A DNA stretch of 64,000 bases. It comes from Pseudomonas pisciculturae. GTDB taxonomy: Bacteria > Pseudomonadota > Gammaproteobacteria > Pseudomonadales > Pseudomonadaceae. The DNA lies in contig NZ_JACVZE010000006.1 of assembly GCF_015461805.1 (NCBI RefSeq), forward strand, positions 310,001 through 374,000, read 5' to 3'. Made by a program: the position numbers and the translations under genes. Under the pieces are notes generated by a model that was given only the letters and a program-made list of their open reading frames with translations, did not search any database and was not told where the DNA came from. Below, piece by piece: positions 18,581 through 27,805 of this stretch (positions are counted from its first letter, which is position 1; the number at the start of each line of letters is the position of its first letter).

Positions 18581-19354
18581 TTACTGGCCGGTGAAGGTCG
18601 GCGTGCGTTTTTCCTGGAAGGCGCGGATGCCTTCTTCGCGGTCGCGGGTGCCGGCCAGCACGGTGAAGGCATGGCGTTCAAAGCGCAGGCCGCTGGCCAG
18701 GTCGGTGTCCATCGCCTTGAGCAGCGCTTCCTTGGCCAGGCGCACGGCCAGCGGGGCTTTGCCGGCGATGTTGCGGGCGATCTGCAGGGCGCGTTCGACG
18801 GTGAGTTCGGGTTGGGTCACTTCACTGACCAGGCCGGCGCGCTGGGCGTGGCGGGCGCTGATGGGCTCGCCGGTGAGCACCATCTGCATGGCCATGGACT
18901 TGCCCACCGCTCGCAGCAGGCGTTGGGTGCCACCGGCGCCGGGCATGATGCCCAGGTTGATTTCCGGCTGGCCGAAGCGGGCGTCTTCGCCAGCAATAAG
19001 AATGTCGGCATGCATTGCCAGTTCGCAGCCGCCACCGAGGGCGAAGCCGTTGATCGCTGCGATCAGCGGTTTGTTGAAGTGGGTGATGGCCTGCCAGGCG
19101 GCCTGGCGTGGGTCATTGAGGATGCCCACCAGGTTGCGCTCGGCCATTTCATTGATGTCGGCGCCGGCGGCAAAGGCTTTGCGACTGCCGGTGAGGACCA
19201 CGGCACGGGTGTTGTCGTCCGCTTGGGCATCGGCCAGTTCGGCAGCCAGTTCGCTCAACAGCTCGGTGTTGAGGGCATTCAATGCCTGGGGACGCTGCAG
19301 GGTAATCAGGCGCACGCCCGGTGCAAGGAATTCGACGGCAAGGGTCTGAGGCAT
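18581..19354 (-). CDS. paaF: PaaF: 2,3-dehydroadipyl-CoA hydratase
   Basis: A 257-residue enoyl-CoA hydratase with the crotonase motifs RKAFAAGADINEM and NGFALGGGCELAMHAD, and the second acid region NLGIMPGAGGTQRL, so both hydratase glutamates are present. It hydrates 2,3-dehydroadipyl-CoA to 3-hydroxyadipyl-CoA. The start is the ATG at 19354 (MPQTLAVEF), with GAGGGC upstream; eight upstream codons are open but have no site. It is the first gene of paaFGHIJ(K), and its promoter region faces paaY. Confidence 0.94.
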   Translation of the reverse strand: MPQTLAVEFLAPGVRLITLQRPQALNALNTELLSELAAELADAQADDNTRAVVLTGSRKAFAAGADINEMAERNLVGILNDPRQAAWQAITHFNKPLIAAINGFALGGGCELAMHADILIAGEDARFGQPEINLGIMPGAGGTQRLLRAVGKSMAMQMVLTGEPISARHAQRAGLVSEVTQPELTVERALQIARNIAGKAPLAVRLAKEALLKAMDTDLASGLRFERHAFTVLAGTRDREEGIRAFQEKRTPTFTGQ

Positions 19355-19683
19355 GGCGGATGCCCTCGGTGCACGCACGGCTTGGGTGCCGGCTCATTAT
19401 TGGATCGGCCGCAGGTGGCCGGTTTTGCCAGAGTATAGCTTTAACGCGATACACAAAATCAAGTATGAAATTGAATTAACGTGTCCTATTGTGGGTTTGT
19501 TATTTTCAATATTCCCGCGTTTTCGGTCTTTATATCCCTATTTGATTGAGATTATTGGCGTTTTAGAAGCCCGCTTGGCCGGCGCTTAAAAGTGATACGG
19601 TTTTTTGTGCTTTGTGTGAGATAAGTGATGTGATACAAAATAAGTCTGCATGCGCATCGCTTTGCGCTTTCAAGGAATTCTCT
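19355..19683. promoter_or_regulatory. Divergent paaF-paaY control region with PaaX-like motifs
   Basis: The 329 bp hold the paaF promoter (leftward) and the paaY-paaX promoter (rightward). Three copies of the GYGATACR motif are present: GCGATACACAAAAT at 19446-19459 near paaF, GTGATACG at 19592-19599, and GTGATACAAAATAAG at 19630-19644 near paaY. The last two are 38 bp apart in direct orientation. The middle of the region is AT-rich with no open frame of note. A PaaX role, including autoregulation, is inferred from position. Confidence 0.6.
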
Positions 19684-20280
19684 ATGACGTGCTACAGCCT
19701 CAATGGCCTCACCCCGGTAGTCGACCCCACAGCCTATGTGCATCCATCGGCCGTGCTGATTGGCGATGTGATCATTGGCCCGCACTGCTATGTCGGCCCG
19801 CTGGCCAGCCTGCGCGGCGACTTCGGCCGTATCGTGCTGGAGGAGGGCGCCAATATTCAGGACACCTGCGTGATGCACGGTTTCCCGGAGAGCGACACGG
19901 TAATCGAGCGCAACGGCCATATCGGCCATGGCGCGGTGTTGCACGGTTGCCGCATTGGCGAGGACGCCCTGGTGGGCATGAATGCGGTGGTCATGGACGG
20001 CGCGCGCATTGGCCCGCGGTCATTCGTATCCGCCACGGCGTTCGTCAAGGCCGGTTTCGAATGCCCCGGGCAATCCCTGGTAATGGGCACGCCGGCCAGC
20101 GTCAAGCGCAGCCTCAGCGATGAAGAAGTGAGCTGGAAACAAACCGGCACCCGCGAGTACCAACAATTGGCCAAGCGTTGCCTGGAACAGATGCAGGAGT
20201 GCGAGCCCCTTGATGCCGTCGAACCCCAGCGGCCACGGGTCAGCGACAGCGGCCTGCGGCCCAAGGGCGCAACGCTGTGA
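19684..20280 (+). CDS. paaY: PaaY: hexapeptide-repeat (gamma-carbonic anhydrase fold) thioesterase
   Basis: A 198-residue left-handed beta-helix protein with repeated hexapeptides ([50 protein letters not shown]), including the histidines that bind metal in gamma-class carbonic anhydrase-like proteins. PaaY acts as a thioesterase that clears a toxic pathway by-product. The start is the ATG at 19684 with AAGGA upstream; an in-frame ATG 24 codons earlier lies in operator DNA. paaX follows after 79 bp. Confidence 0.94.
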   Translation: MTCYSLNGLTPVVDPTAYVHPSAVLIGDVIIGPHCYVGPLASLRGDFGRIVLEEGANIQDTCVMHGFPESDTVIERNGHIGHGAVLHGCRIGEDALVGMNAVVMDGARIGPRSFVSATAFVKAGFECPGQSLVMGTPASVKRSLSDEEVSWKQTGTREYQQLAKRCLEQMQECEPLDAVEPQRPRVSDSGLRPKGATL

Positions 20281-20359
20281 GCGTGCATTGCATGCGCAGG
20301 ATGGTCACAAGGCCCGCTCGCCGGGTATATTTCAGCCTTTTTTCCTGTCCGGTACGCCC

Positions 20360-21283
20360 ATGTCGTCCCTAGCCCCGTTGAATTCCCTGATCACGCGCTT
20401 CCAGGAGCAGACGCCGATCCGCGCCAGTTCGCTGATCATCACCCTGTACGGGGATGCCATCGAACCCCATGGCGGCACCGTCTGGTTGGGTAGCCTGATC
20501 CAGTTGCTCGAACCCATTGGCATCAATGAGCGGCTGATCCGCACCTCGATTTTCCGCCTGACCAAAGAGGGTTGGCTCACCGCCGAGAAAGTCGGGCGGC
20601 GCAGCTACTACAGCCTCACCGGTACTGGCCGCCGACGTTTCGACAAAGCTTTCAAGCGCGTGTACAGCTCTACTGTACCGGCCTGGGATGGTTCCTGGTG
20701 CCTGGTGATGCTTACGCAGCTGGCTCAGGACAAGCGCAAACAGGTGCGCGAAGAGCTGGAATGGCAAGGTTTTGGTGCGATCTCGCCCGTACTGTTGGCT
20801 TGCCCGCGCAGCGACCGCGCCGATGTGAACGCCACCTTGCAGGACCTGGGCGCCCTCGAAGAAACCATCGTCTTCGAAACCACCGCCCAGGATGTACTGG
20901 CCTCCAAGGCCCTGCGTTTGCAGGTGCGCGAAAGCTGGAATATCGAGGAACTGGCCACCCACTACAGCGAGTTCATCCAACTGTTCCGACCGCTCTGGCA
21001 AGCCCTGCGCGAGCAGGAGAACCTGTTGCCGTCCGACTGCTTCCTGGCACGGGTTCTGCTTGTGCATGAGTACCGCAAATTACTGCTACGCGACCCCCAG
21101 TTGCCCGACGAGCTATTGCCCGGTGATTGGGAAGGTCGCGCCGCACGACAGTTGTGCCGCAATATCTACCGTCTGATCTTCGCCAAGGCCGAAGAATGGT
21201 TGAACAGCGCACTGGAAACCGCCGACGGGCCCTTGCCGGATGTCGGCGAGAGTTTTTACCGACGCTTTGGCGGGCTCAAATAA
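20360..21283 (+). CDS. paaX: PaaX: phenylacetyl-CoA-responsive repressor
   Basis: A 307-residue PaaX-family regulator. The N-terminal winged helix covers about residues 20-100 (SLIITLYGDAIEPHGGTVWL, RLIRTSIFRLTKEGWL) and is followed by the PaaX central and C-terminal domains (YSSTVPAWDGSWCLVML; FLARVLLVHEYRKLLLRDP). In known systems PaaX represses the catabolic operons and releases DNA when it binds phenylacetyl-CoA. The ATG at 20360 is chosen because the family N-terminus begins here; the frame is open back into paaY. The GYGATACR motifs in this window are its likely targets. Confidence 0.95.
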   Translation: MSSLAPLNSLITRFQEQTPIRASSLIITLYGDAIEPHGGTVWLGSLIQLLEPIGINERLIRTSIFRLTKEGWLTAEKVGRRSYYSLTGTGRRRFDKAFKRVYSSTVPAWDGSWCLVMLTQLAQDKRKQVREELEWQGFGAISPVLLACPRSDRADVNATLQDLGALEETIVFETTAQDVLASKALRLQVRESWNIEELATHYSEFIQLFRPLWQALREQENLLPSDCFLARVLLVHEYRKLLLRDPQLPDELLPGDWEGRAARQLCRNIYRLIFAKAEEWLNSALETADGPLPDVGESFYRRFGGLK

Positions 21284-21365
21284 CCCGCCATCAACCCAGC
21301 AACATGCTCTCCGTTTTAGCGTGGATCGACGTAGATAATAAAAATAAGCCTGCGTGAGGCCTCAC

Positions 21366-22280
21366 ATGACTTCAACATTTGCACAGCGCCGTGATGGGTT
21401 CGACCAATGGCTCCACCAGATCAACCAGATCTGCGGTGCCTTCAACGCACAAACCCTGGGCGATGAGTTTTCCGGGCAGATCCGCGAATACCACAGCGGT
21501 GCACTCAAACTCAGTTTCGTCGACGCTTGCCAGGCGCGGCTTTACCGCACGCCACGGGAAGTCGCGGCGGGCGAGGGTGGTAAGTATTTTGCGGTGTTCC
21601 AACTCGAAGGCACGGCCAACATGGCCCAGGGCGAGAACCGGGTGGCGTTGTCTGCCGGGGATATCACCCTGATCGACGCCTCACAGCCCAGTGACTTCAC
21701 CTACAGCGAAAGCTCCCGGCAGTTGTCATTGATCTTGCCGTACCCGCTGGTGGAACAGTCCCTGCGTTTCAACCCGGTCAAGTGTGGGCACCGGATCGCC
21801 GCCACGTCGCCTATCGCCACGCTGTCCCACCACTTGATACTGGACGCCACGCGCCAGGCCAACCTGAGCCAGCAGGAAAGCGAAGCCACGTTGGACGCGG
21901 TGGTCAGCCTGCTGCGCCCGGCCATCACCCAGTGCGAAGGCGCGGATGATCCCCACGAGCGCATCTTTCGCAAGACCCTTGGCTATATCGATGCGCATAT
22001 TCGCTCGGAAGACCTGTGCCCTGAGTTGCTGGCACGGGAGGTTGGCGTGTCGATGCGTGGGCTGTATCGGATGTTTGCGCGTAAGGGGTTGGTGGTGGCG
22101 CGCTATATCAAGAACCGTCGGCTGGATTTGTGTGCTGAGTCGCTGCGCCAATCCCGTGCCGAGCAGAAGTTGTCGGCGTTGGGGTATTCGTGGGGGTTTT
22201 CGGATTCGAGTTACTTTTCTACGGCGTTCAAGTCGCGGTTTGGCATTTCGCCGGGGGAGTACCGCAAGCAATTCGGTTGA
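21366..22280 (+). CDS. feaR: FeaR: AraC-family activator of phenylethylamine catabolism
   Basis: This is a 304-residue AraC-type activator. The N-terminal sensing domain resembles FeaR (QWLHQINQICGAFNAQ, HSGALKLSFVDACQARLYRT). The C-terminal pair of helix-turn-helix motifs spans about residues 205-304 (LAREVGVSMRGLYRMFARKG and GFSDSSYFSTAFKSRFGISP). The ATG at 21366 is used; an in-frame GTG lies four codons upstream. The neighbours tynA and feaB are its known targets in E. coli, and two half-sites of the FeaR type lie before feaB. It follows paaX in the same direction after 82 bp, so some co-transcription is possible. Confidence 0.88.
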   Translation: MTSTFAQRRDGFDQWLHQINQICGAFNAQTLGDEFSGQIREYHSGALKLSFVDACQARLYRTPREVAAGEGGKYFAVFQLEGTANMAQGENRVALSAGDITLIDASQPSDFTYSESSRQLSLILPYPLVEQSLRFNPVKCGHRIAATSPIATLSHHLILDATRQANLSQQESEATLDAVVSLLRPAITQCEGADDPHERIFRKTLGYIDAHIRSEDLCPELLAREVGVSMRGLYRMFARKGLVVARYIKNRRLDLCAESLRQSRAEQKLSALGYSWGFSDSSYFSTAFKSRFGISPGEYRKQFG

Positions 22281-22283
22281 TAC

Positions 22284-22320
22284 AAAAAGCCCCTGTCACG
22301 ACGGTGACAGGGGCTTTTTT
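22284..22320. terminator. Bidirectional terminator between feaR and tynA
   Basis: A long perfect stem (AAAAAGCCCCTGTCAC with GTGACAGGGGCTTTTT, loop GACG) flanked by A and T runs serves both convergent genes. Confidence 0.92.
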
Positions 22321-22329
22321 GCGCGTGGG

Positions 22330-24618
22330 TTATTTAGGTGAATTAAGGTTCAGCGTCGGCGTTTCATCAAAGAAGTTCCACGGCTTGAGCAGCACGTGCA
22401 CCCACTCGGTCGGCATGATCGGCCACTCTTCGGCACGCGCAATGTGGGTGGTGCCGGTGGTCAGCCACACCACGTCGTCGCTGTTTTCGATGGACTGGTC
22501 GTCCTTGGTGAACTGCCCCAGGCCGGTGTCGCTTTGCGAGCGGTTCGGGTACTTGCCTTCCGGGTACTTTTCCTCCGGGTTATAGCGCGTGACCCACAGC
22601 TGCTTGTCCATAAAGCTCAGGCGGTGATAGAGCCATTCGTCCTTGCCGAAATTGGCGCCCTTGGCCACCGGGTGTGTGCCGCCGGCATAGGGGATCAACT
22701 GGTAGGAAACCGGGTTGCCGACCTTGTTTTCCTTACCGAAGTTGGTCAACAGGCGCACGGTAGACGGGTCAAACTTCTGCGCGGCCTGCTGCTCGGTGCT
22801 GACCACTCGTTGCTCGGTTTGCATGGTGCTGGTACGTGGGCCGCCACGGTCGTTCGGTGCAACCACCGGGTTCACTTCCACCAGCGAGTTGCTCTCGCCG
22901 TCGATGTCCATGTCCAGGCGGAAGTTATAGATGTGCTGGTGGGTGGTGCCGACGATGTTGTGGTCCAGCAGGGTGCCGTAGCGGGTGTCTTCCTTGGCGG
23001 TGGCTTCGTGCATGGTCTTGGACTTGACGCCCTTGACCGCTTCGATACCGGTGGCGCCGGCGTCGATACCGATGGTGCCGTTCTGTTGGAAGACCCAGTC
23101 GAAGATGTAGTCGTAGTTGCCCACGGTGCTGACCCAGCGGATCACCAGCTCACGCCGTTCGGCACTGAGGTTGGGCTGGCCCATTTCCTGGTGTTTGTAT
23201 TCGGGGCCGGCGTAACGCTCGAACACCGCGATGGCGTGGGGGATGGTGGTGGGGGCGCCGGTGTAGTCGGCGATGGTGGCATCCAGCAGCACGGCGTTTT
23301 CCGGGGCGTCTTTGCCGCGGGCAATCGGCGAGGTGAGGGTGCCCATGCCGTAGTCGCCCGAGTCCAGGTAGGCCTTGAAGTACCAGCCAGCGTCCGGGTC
23401 GCCGTAGGGCACGATCATGCCGCCCAGGTTGCCTTCGTACATGATCTTGCGTTTCTTGCCCTTGTCGTCATAGGTGACGGTGGACAGGATCGGCCCCACG
23501 CGCGAATCCAGGCGCACGTGGAAGTCCCAGTTCTGCCAGTGGATGCTGTTGCCGGTGATGGTGTAGTTCTTGCCTTCGGGCTCGATGATCTCCAACGGCT
23601 TGAGCGCCACGCCCTTGCGGCCGCGGCCGTCATAGGGGGTGGGTTTCATCGGCACCGGGACCACCGCGCCGTCTTCGATCTTGATCAGTTTTTTCTGTTC
23701 AAGGTCGACCACCGCCACCAGGCCTTCAATCGGGTGTGCCCAGTAGTTGCCGTCGCCAACGTCGAGGTAGCTGACGATCTTCAGCAGGCGCTTGTCCTGG
23801 GTCAGCCCGTCCTTGCCATCGAAGTAGCCGACGGTCAGCGGCGTGGTCACCACCTTCTTGATATCGGTGATGCCGCGCTTGGCCAGCGCCTGGGCGTAGT
23901 CAGCGCTGGTTTCGATCACCGACTGCACGGTGGCGAAGTCATCCAGCAGCACCATGCCATGGGCGCCTTCAATCGGCTTCCAGGACAAGAGGGTCTTGCT
24001 GTCCAGGTCGACCTGACCTTCGATCACATGCTTGCCATCGAGCACCACGATATTGGCCTGGCGCGACTGGGTGGGTTTTTGCCCGCTGTAGATGAAATTC
24101 CACACCTGATCCTTGGGCGGCGTGTGTACGGAAATTTCGGTGAAACGAAAACCAGGTTTGTAGTTTGCAGACTGTTTGATGATCTCGACCGCACTGTTGA
24201 TCTCATCCGCGCTCAACGGGTTGAGCGGGCTGGGGCGGGTCTCGATGACAAAGGTCTTGTCCAGGCCGGACTGGAACACCTGGTTGATAAAGTCTTTGGA
24301 CATGTAGGCCGTCTTGCCCTTGAACACCACCGGCACCGGCAACTCCATGCGCTTGCCATTGAGCACAGCCACCTTGCTGTCGGGTTTGACCTTGACGTAG
24401 GCCCCGTCCTTGGCGATCACGAATACGTTAGCGTAGTCGTCCCATTTGACCGTGGCGCCGAACGCTTCAAGGGTCGACTGCAGCGGCACCATTTCGGCAG
24501 CGCCGCCATGGGCTTGCGCAGTGGGCTGCAAGCCAGGCAGGCCGAAGGTGCCTAGGGCGATGGCCAGCGCGAGCCGCGCAAGGGGCGTTCTTTTGAGCAA
24601 AGCGGTGGGCGAGAGCAT
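22330..24618 (-). CDS. tynA: TynA: periplasmic copper-containing primary amine oxidase
   Basis: The 762-residue precursor begins with a signal peptide (about residues 1-36, ending PTAQA) and the small N-terminal copper amine oxidase domain. The catalytic beta-sandwich domain contains the NYDY motif near residue 501, whose tyrosine becomes topaquinone, and the HQHIYNFRLD copper ligands near residue 559; a third histidine is expected further on. The enzyme oxidises phenylethylamine or tyramine to the aldehyde with release of ammonia and hydrogen peroxide in the periplasm. Length fits E. coli TynA (757). It is divergent from feaB and convergent with feaR. Confidence 0.95.
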   Translation of the reverse strand: MLSPTALLKRTPLARLALAIALGTFGLPGLQPTAQAHGGAAEMVPLQSTLEAFGATVKWDDYANVFVIAKDGAYVKVKPDSKVAVLNGKRMELPVPVVFKGKTAYMSKDFINQVFQSGLDKTFVIETRPSPLNPLSADEINSAVEIIKQSANYKPGFRFTEISVHTPPKDQVWNFIYSGQKPTQSRQANIVVLDGKHVIEGQVDLDSKTLLSWKPIEGAHGMVLLDDFATVQSVIETSADYAQALAKRGITDIKKVVTTPLTVGYFDGKDGLTQDKRLLKIVSYLDVGDGNYWAHPIEGLVAVVDLEQKKLIKIEDGAVVPVPMKPTPYDGRGRKGVALKPLEIIEPEGKNYTITGNSIHWQNWDFHVRLDSRVGPILSTVTYDDKGKKRKIMYEGNLGGMIVPYGDPDAGWYFKAYLDSGDYGMGTLTSPIARGKDAPENAVLLDATIADYTGAPTTIPHAIAVFERYAGPEYKHQEMGQPNLSAERRELVIRWVSTVGNYDYIFDWVFQQNGTIGIDAGATGIEAVKGVKSKTMHEATAKEDTRYGTLLDHNIVGTTHQHIYNFRLDMDIDGESNSLVEVNPVVAPNDRGGPRTSTMQTEQRVVSTEQQAAQKFDPSTVRLLTNFGKENKVGNPVSYQLIPYAGGTHPVAKGANFGKDEWLYHRLSFMDKQLWVTRYNPEEKYPEGKYPNRSQSDTGLGQFTKDDQSIENSDDVVWLTTGTTHIARAEEWPIMPTEWVHVLLKPWNFFDETPTLNLNSPK

Positions 24619-24808
24619 TTCTGAATTCCTTGAGGTGAACCGAGGACAGTGTCAGGTAGCACTTTGCTACAGCGCAGAAAGGGATGCTTTTGGATTCTCG
24701 CCAAAATCCTTGTGCTGCGTGCCTGAATGGATCATAGGGCCAGGCAGCGGCGGCAAAAAGGTCAGGTGGTTGCCAAAGCATTGAATGTGGCTGCCAGCGA
24801 GGTCGGTT

Positions 24809-24845
24809 TGGCAGCGCCGAAAAAACATCTGGCACGCAGGGAAAA
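24809..24845 (+). promoter_or_regulatory. Two FeaR-type half-sites before feaB
   Basis: The pattern TGNCA-N8-AAA, reported for FeaR in E. coli, occurs twice in the same orientation, at 24809-24824 and 24830-24845. The starts are exactly 21 bp apart, as AraC-type direct repeats usually are. They lie 70-106 bp before the feaB start, inside the 296-bp tynA-feaB interval; I saw no matching pair facing tynA. Confidence 0.6.
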
Positions 24846-24914
24846 TCTGCCGCTAAAGCGTACGCGGACAATCACGCCACCTCCCTGCTAAATCATTCGA
24901 ACAAAAGGTGAATC

Positions 24915-26405
24915 ATGAGCAACGTTGAGATTTTGCCCCGGGTTACTGCATTCCTGGACCGTCGCCACGGTTGCTTTATCGACGGCCAGTGGGTGTTTGG
25001 CGAAGGGCAAACCATCGCAGTGCTCAACCCGGCCACCGGAGAGAGCCTGTGCGAAACCCTGGATGCGCCGGTGGAACTGGTCGAGCGGGCCGTGCAGTCA
25101 TCCCATGCCGCGTTCAAGGCAGGCGTGTGGTCTGGATTGCGCCCGGCTGACCGTGAACGCATTCTGCTGAATTTCACCCGTCTGGTGGAAGAACACGCCG
25201 AAGAACTGGCCCAGCTCGAAACCCTGAGCCAGGGCAAGTCGATCAATATGGCGCGGGCCCTGGACCTTAACGCCACCGTGGAATTTATGCGTTACATGTC
25301 CGGTTGGGCCACCAAGATTGAAGGGCAGACTTTCGATGTGTCGATCCCACTGCCGCCGGGTGCCAAGTTCACTGCTTTTACCAAGCGCGAACCGGTGGGC
25401 GTGGTGGTGGGTATCGTGCCGTGGAACTTCCCGCTGATGATCGCGGCATGGAAGCTCATGCCGGCCCTCGCCACCGGCTGTACGGTAATCATCAAGCCAG
25501 CGATGGAAACACCGCTGACCGCCATGCGCCTGGCTGAACTGGCCATTGAGGCAGGCATACCGGCCGGTGTGTTCAACGTTGTCACCGGGGGCGGTGCTTC
25601 GGTTGGCGGCGCGCTGGCTAGTCACCCGTTGGTGAGCAAGGTGTCGTTCACCGGTTCAACCGCCGTAGGCAAAAGCGTCGGTGTGGCGTGCATGCAGAAC
25701 ATGACCCGCTTTGCCCTGGAGTTAGGCGGCAAGAACCCAATGATCGTGCTCGCCGATGCTGATATCGGCAAAGCCATCCAGGGCGCGATCCTCGGGGGCC
25801 TGCTGAACAACGGCCAGGTGTGCGCGGCGGCGTCGCGGTTCTACGTGCATCGCTCGATCCACGACCATTTTGTCGAAGGTCTTGCAGCGGCGGTCTCGGC
25901 ACTGCCAATTGGCGCCGGCTTGGATGATGAAGCGGTAATTAACCCGCTGGTGTCACGCAAGCAACAGCAAAGCGTGCTCAAGCACATCGAACTCGCGCGC
26001 CAGCAAGGTGCACGGGTGGTGGCGGGAGGTGAGTTGATTGAGGGGGACGGTTTCTACGTGCAGCCGACAATCCTGGCTAACGTGGACCACAGCATGGCCG
26101 TCGCCCGAGAGGAAGTGTTCGGTCCGGTTTTGGCGGTGATTGCGTTTGACGATGAAGACACCGCCATTGCACTGGCCAACGACAATCAATACGGCCTGGC
26201 TGCCAGTCTGTGGACCAATGACCTGACCAAAGCCTTAAACCTGGTGCCGCGCATCGAAGCCGGCACCGTGTGGATCAATGCTCACGTGGTACTCGACCCG
26301 GCGATGCCGTTTGGCGGTGTCAAGGCGTCCGGTATGGGGCGCGAGTTTGGACGCACTGTGATTGAGGCTTATACCGAGCTTAAATCCGTGTGCATCGCAC
26401 ACTGA
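24915..26405 (+). CDS. feaB: FeaB: phenylacetaldehyde dehydrogenase
   Basis: A 496-residue NAD-dependent aldehyde dehydrogenase. The catalytic glutamate is in FALELGGKNP near residue 270 and the cysteine in NNGQVCAAASRFYV near residue 302; PWNFPLMIAAWKLMPAL and GSTAVGKSV form the cofactor site. The context of tynA and feaR identifies it as the enzyme that oxidises phenylacetaldehyde to phenylacetate, which then enters the paa pathway. It begins at the ATG at 24915 with AAAGGTG in front. A similar general aldehyde dehydrogenase activity cannot be excluded from sequence alone. Confidence 0.9.
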   Translation: MSNVEILPRVTAFLDRRHGCFIDGQWVFGEGQTIAVLNPATGESLCETLDAPVELVERAVQSSHAAFKAGVWSGLRPADRERILLNFTRLVEEHAEELAQLETLSQGKSINMARALDLNATVEFMRYMSGWATKIEGQTFDVSIPLPPGAKFTAFTKREPVGVVVGIVPWNFPLMIAAWKLMPALATGCTVIIKPAMETPLTAMRLAELAIEAGIPAGVFNVVTGGGASVGGALASHPLVSKVSFTGSTAVGKSVGVACMQNMTRFALELGGKNPMIVLADADIGKAIQGAILGGLLNNGQVCAAASRFYVHRSIHDHFVEGLAAAVSALPIGAGLDDEAVINPLVSRKQQQSVLKHIELARQQGARVVAGGELIEGDGFYVQPTILANVDHSMAVAREEVFGPVLAVIAFDDEDTAIALANDNQYGLAASLWTNDLTKALNLVPRIEAGTVWINAHVVLDPAMPFGGVKASGMGREFGRTVIEAYTELKSVCIAH

Positions 26406-26419
26406 TTTAAGCCGTGCGG

Positions 26420-26444
26420 GTGGGGCGCACCGTTGCGCCTCCAC
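26420..26444. terminator. Hairpin between convergent feaB and oprD genes
   Basis: GTGGGGCGCA and TGCGCCTCCAC pair with one bulged base and a 4-base loop (CCGT). No T run follows, so this is only a candidate termination structure for the convergent genes. Confidence 0.35.
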
Positions 26445-26464
26445 CAACATCGCGGTGCGACAGA

Positions 26465-27805
26465 TCAAAAAATCTTGATGGGCACGTTAACGATCAGCCG
26501 AAACTCTTCGACGTTGCCTTCCGCCTGGTACTGGCTAGCGCGATGCCAGACGTAGCCGCCGAGCACATTGGCGCCCTTTAAATTGCCGGACTGGATGACG
26601 TAACTGGCGAATGTGCCCACCTCGTAGTGGCTTTCGTTGTCTTGCTTGATTACTGAGGAATAAATACCGTTGGTGCCGCCGTCATAGTGCGTGCCATCGA
26701 TGCCCCAGCCTTTGATGTACCAGAGATTGGTTTTAAACCCCGGTAATCCATAGGCGGCGAAGTCATTGATGTAATTGATTTGGAATGAGCGTTCGTTGGG
26801 ACCGTTGTAAAGCGACAGTTGTGTGTTTGGCAAGTTGATCGCATTGGACTCGGCCACAAAGTCGAAGTATTCGTCTCCCTTGATTTGCTGAACGGTGAGT
26901 TTCAACGTGTGGTTTTTATACTTGGGTGTGAAGGTCAGGCCATAGGCCTGCTGGTCGATATTGCCGGCAGTTTTGCGCCCGCTCGCCTGGGTGTAGTAGA
27001 AGTCGAATTGCAAGTCACTGGTGATCACGTCCCCGTTGAACTGTCGTCCCAGCCCTACGTACTGGCGGTCCCAGATATCTTCAAATCGCGAGGCGTAGGC
27101 GCTGGCACGCCAGCCGCTCTTGGCAACGTAATCAGCGCCGAGATATCCGATGCCGTCGCTGGTGACCAGGCGCGAGCCAAAGGTCGGGCTCAAGTCCTGG
27201 CTGCCGGCCCCGGTGCGCGGTGTGCCTTTGTCGAAGTAGCCAGACTTGATCGTCAGACCTTCAATGTCATGGCTTTCCAATGACGCACCATCATAGGAGG
27301 CTGGAAGCGTTCGTGTATCCGAGTAGTTCATCACTGGCGTCCTGACCTGGTGCCGGCCAATCTTGATGACGGTGTCGGATATTTTGAACTTCAGGGCCGC
27401 GACACCCGCCTTGGCCCAGTCGTCGACAACGTTGCCATCCTTGTCTGCCAGCAGACGATTGCTACCGCCGGCAGTGGCCAACTTGCTGCGTTCCAGTGAA
27501 ATAGCCGAATACAATGAGACATCCAGACCAAAGCCGACCATGCCTTGGGTAAAACCGGAGACATAGTCGAGCTTTAAGCCCTGCAGCCACGCGGTGCGGT
27601 CATGCACGTTACGCACACCGTCGGAAGTTTGAGCACGATAAAAGTTGGCCTTGCGGGCGATCTCGTGGGAGTACCACTGACGGGTATTGAGGGTCAGCGA
27701 ACTGTCTTCGATAAAGCCGGCTTCCTGGGCCTGGGTGGTAGTGGGTGTCAGAAAAAACACAGCCGAAAGCCCTACGGCCACTTGGGTCGAACGCACGATT
27801 TGCAT
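26465..27805 (-). CDS. OprD-family outer-membrane porin (copy 1)
   Basis: The 446-residue precursor has a signal peptide (MQIVRSTQVAVGLSAVFFL to about residue 26, TTTQA/QEA) and then the OprD pattern beginning GFIEDSSLTLNTRQWYSHEI. It ends in phenylalanine, as outer-membrane barrels do. It should form an 18-strand channel for a small carboxylate or amino-acid-like solute. It is the near twin of the porin at 32721-34061: same length, the same N-terminal and C-terminal sequences, and a conserved leader. It has its own upstream region, 155 bp behind the M14 gene. The substrate is not known. Confidence 0.92.
   Translation of the reverse strand: MQIVRSTQVAVGLSAVFFLTPTTTQAQEAGFIEDSSLTLNTRQWYSHEIARKANFYRAQTSDGVRNVHDRTAWLQGLKLDYVSGFTQGMVGFGLDVSLYSAISLERSKLATAGGSNRLLADKDGNVVDDWAKAGVAALKFKISDTVIKIGRHQVRTPVMNYSDTRTLPASYDGASLESHDIEGLTIKSGYFDKGTPRTGAGSQDLSPTFGSRLVTSDGIGYLGADYVAKSGWRASAYASRFEDIWDRQYVGLGRQFNGDVITSDLQFDFYYTQASGRKTAGNIDQQAYGLTFTPKYKNHTLKLTVQQIKGDEYFDFVAESNAINLPNTQLSLYNGPNERSFQINYINDFAAYGLPGFKTNLWYIKGWGIDGTHYDGGTNGIYSSVIKQDNESHYEVGTFASYVIQSGNLKGANVLGGYVWHRASQYQAEGNVEEFRLIVNVPIKIF

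Noticed and set aside
22278-22290. TGATACAAAAAG, similar to the PaaX-like motif
   Set aside because: It overlaps the feaR stop codon and the left arm of the feaR-tynA terminator, away from any promoter, so it is taken as chance.
22396-24555. A 719-codon open frame opposite tynA
   Set aside because: It mirrors tynA codon by codon and has no recognisable domain or ribosome-binding site; tynA has all catalytic motifs.
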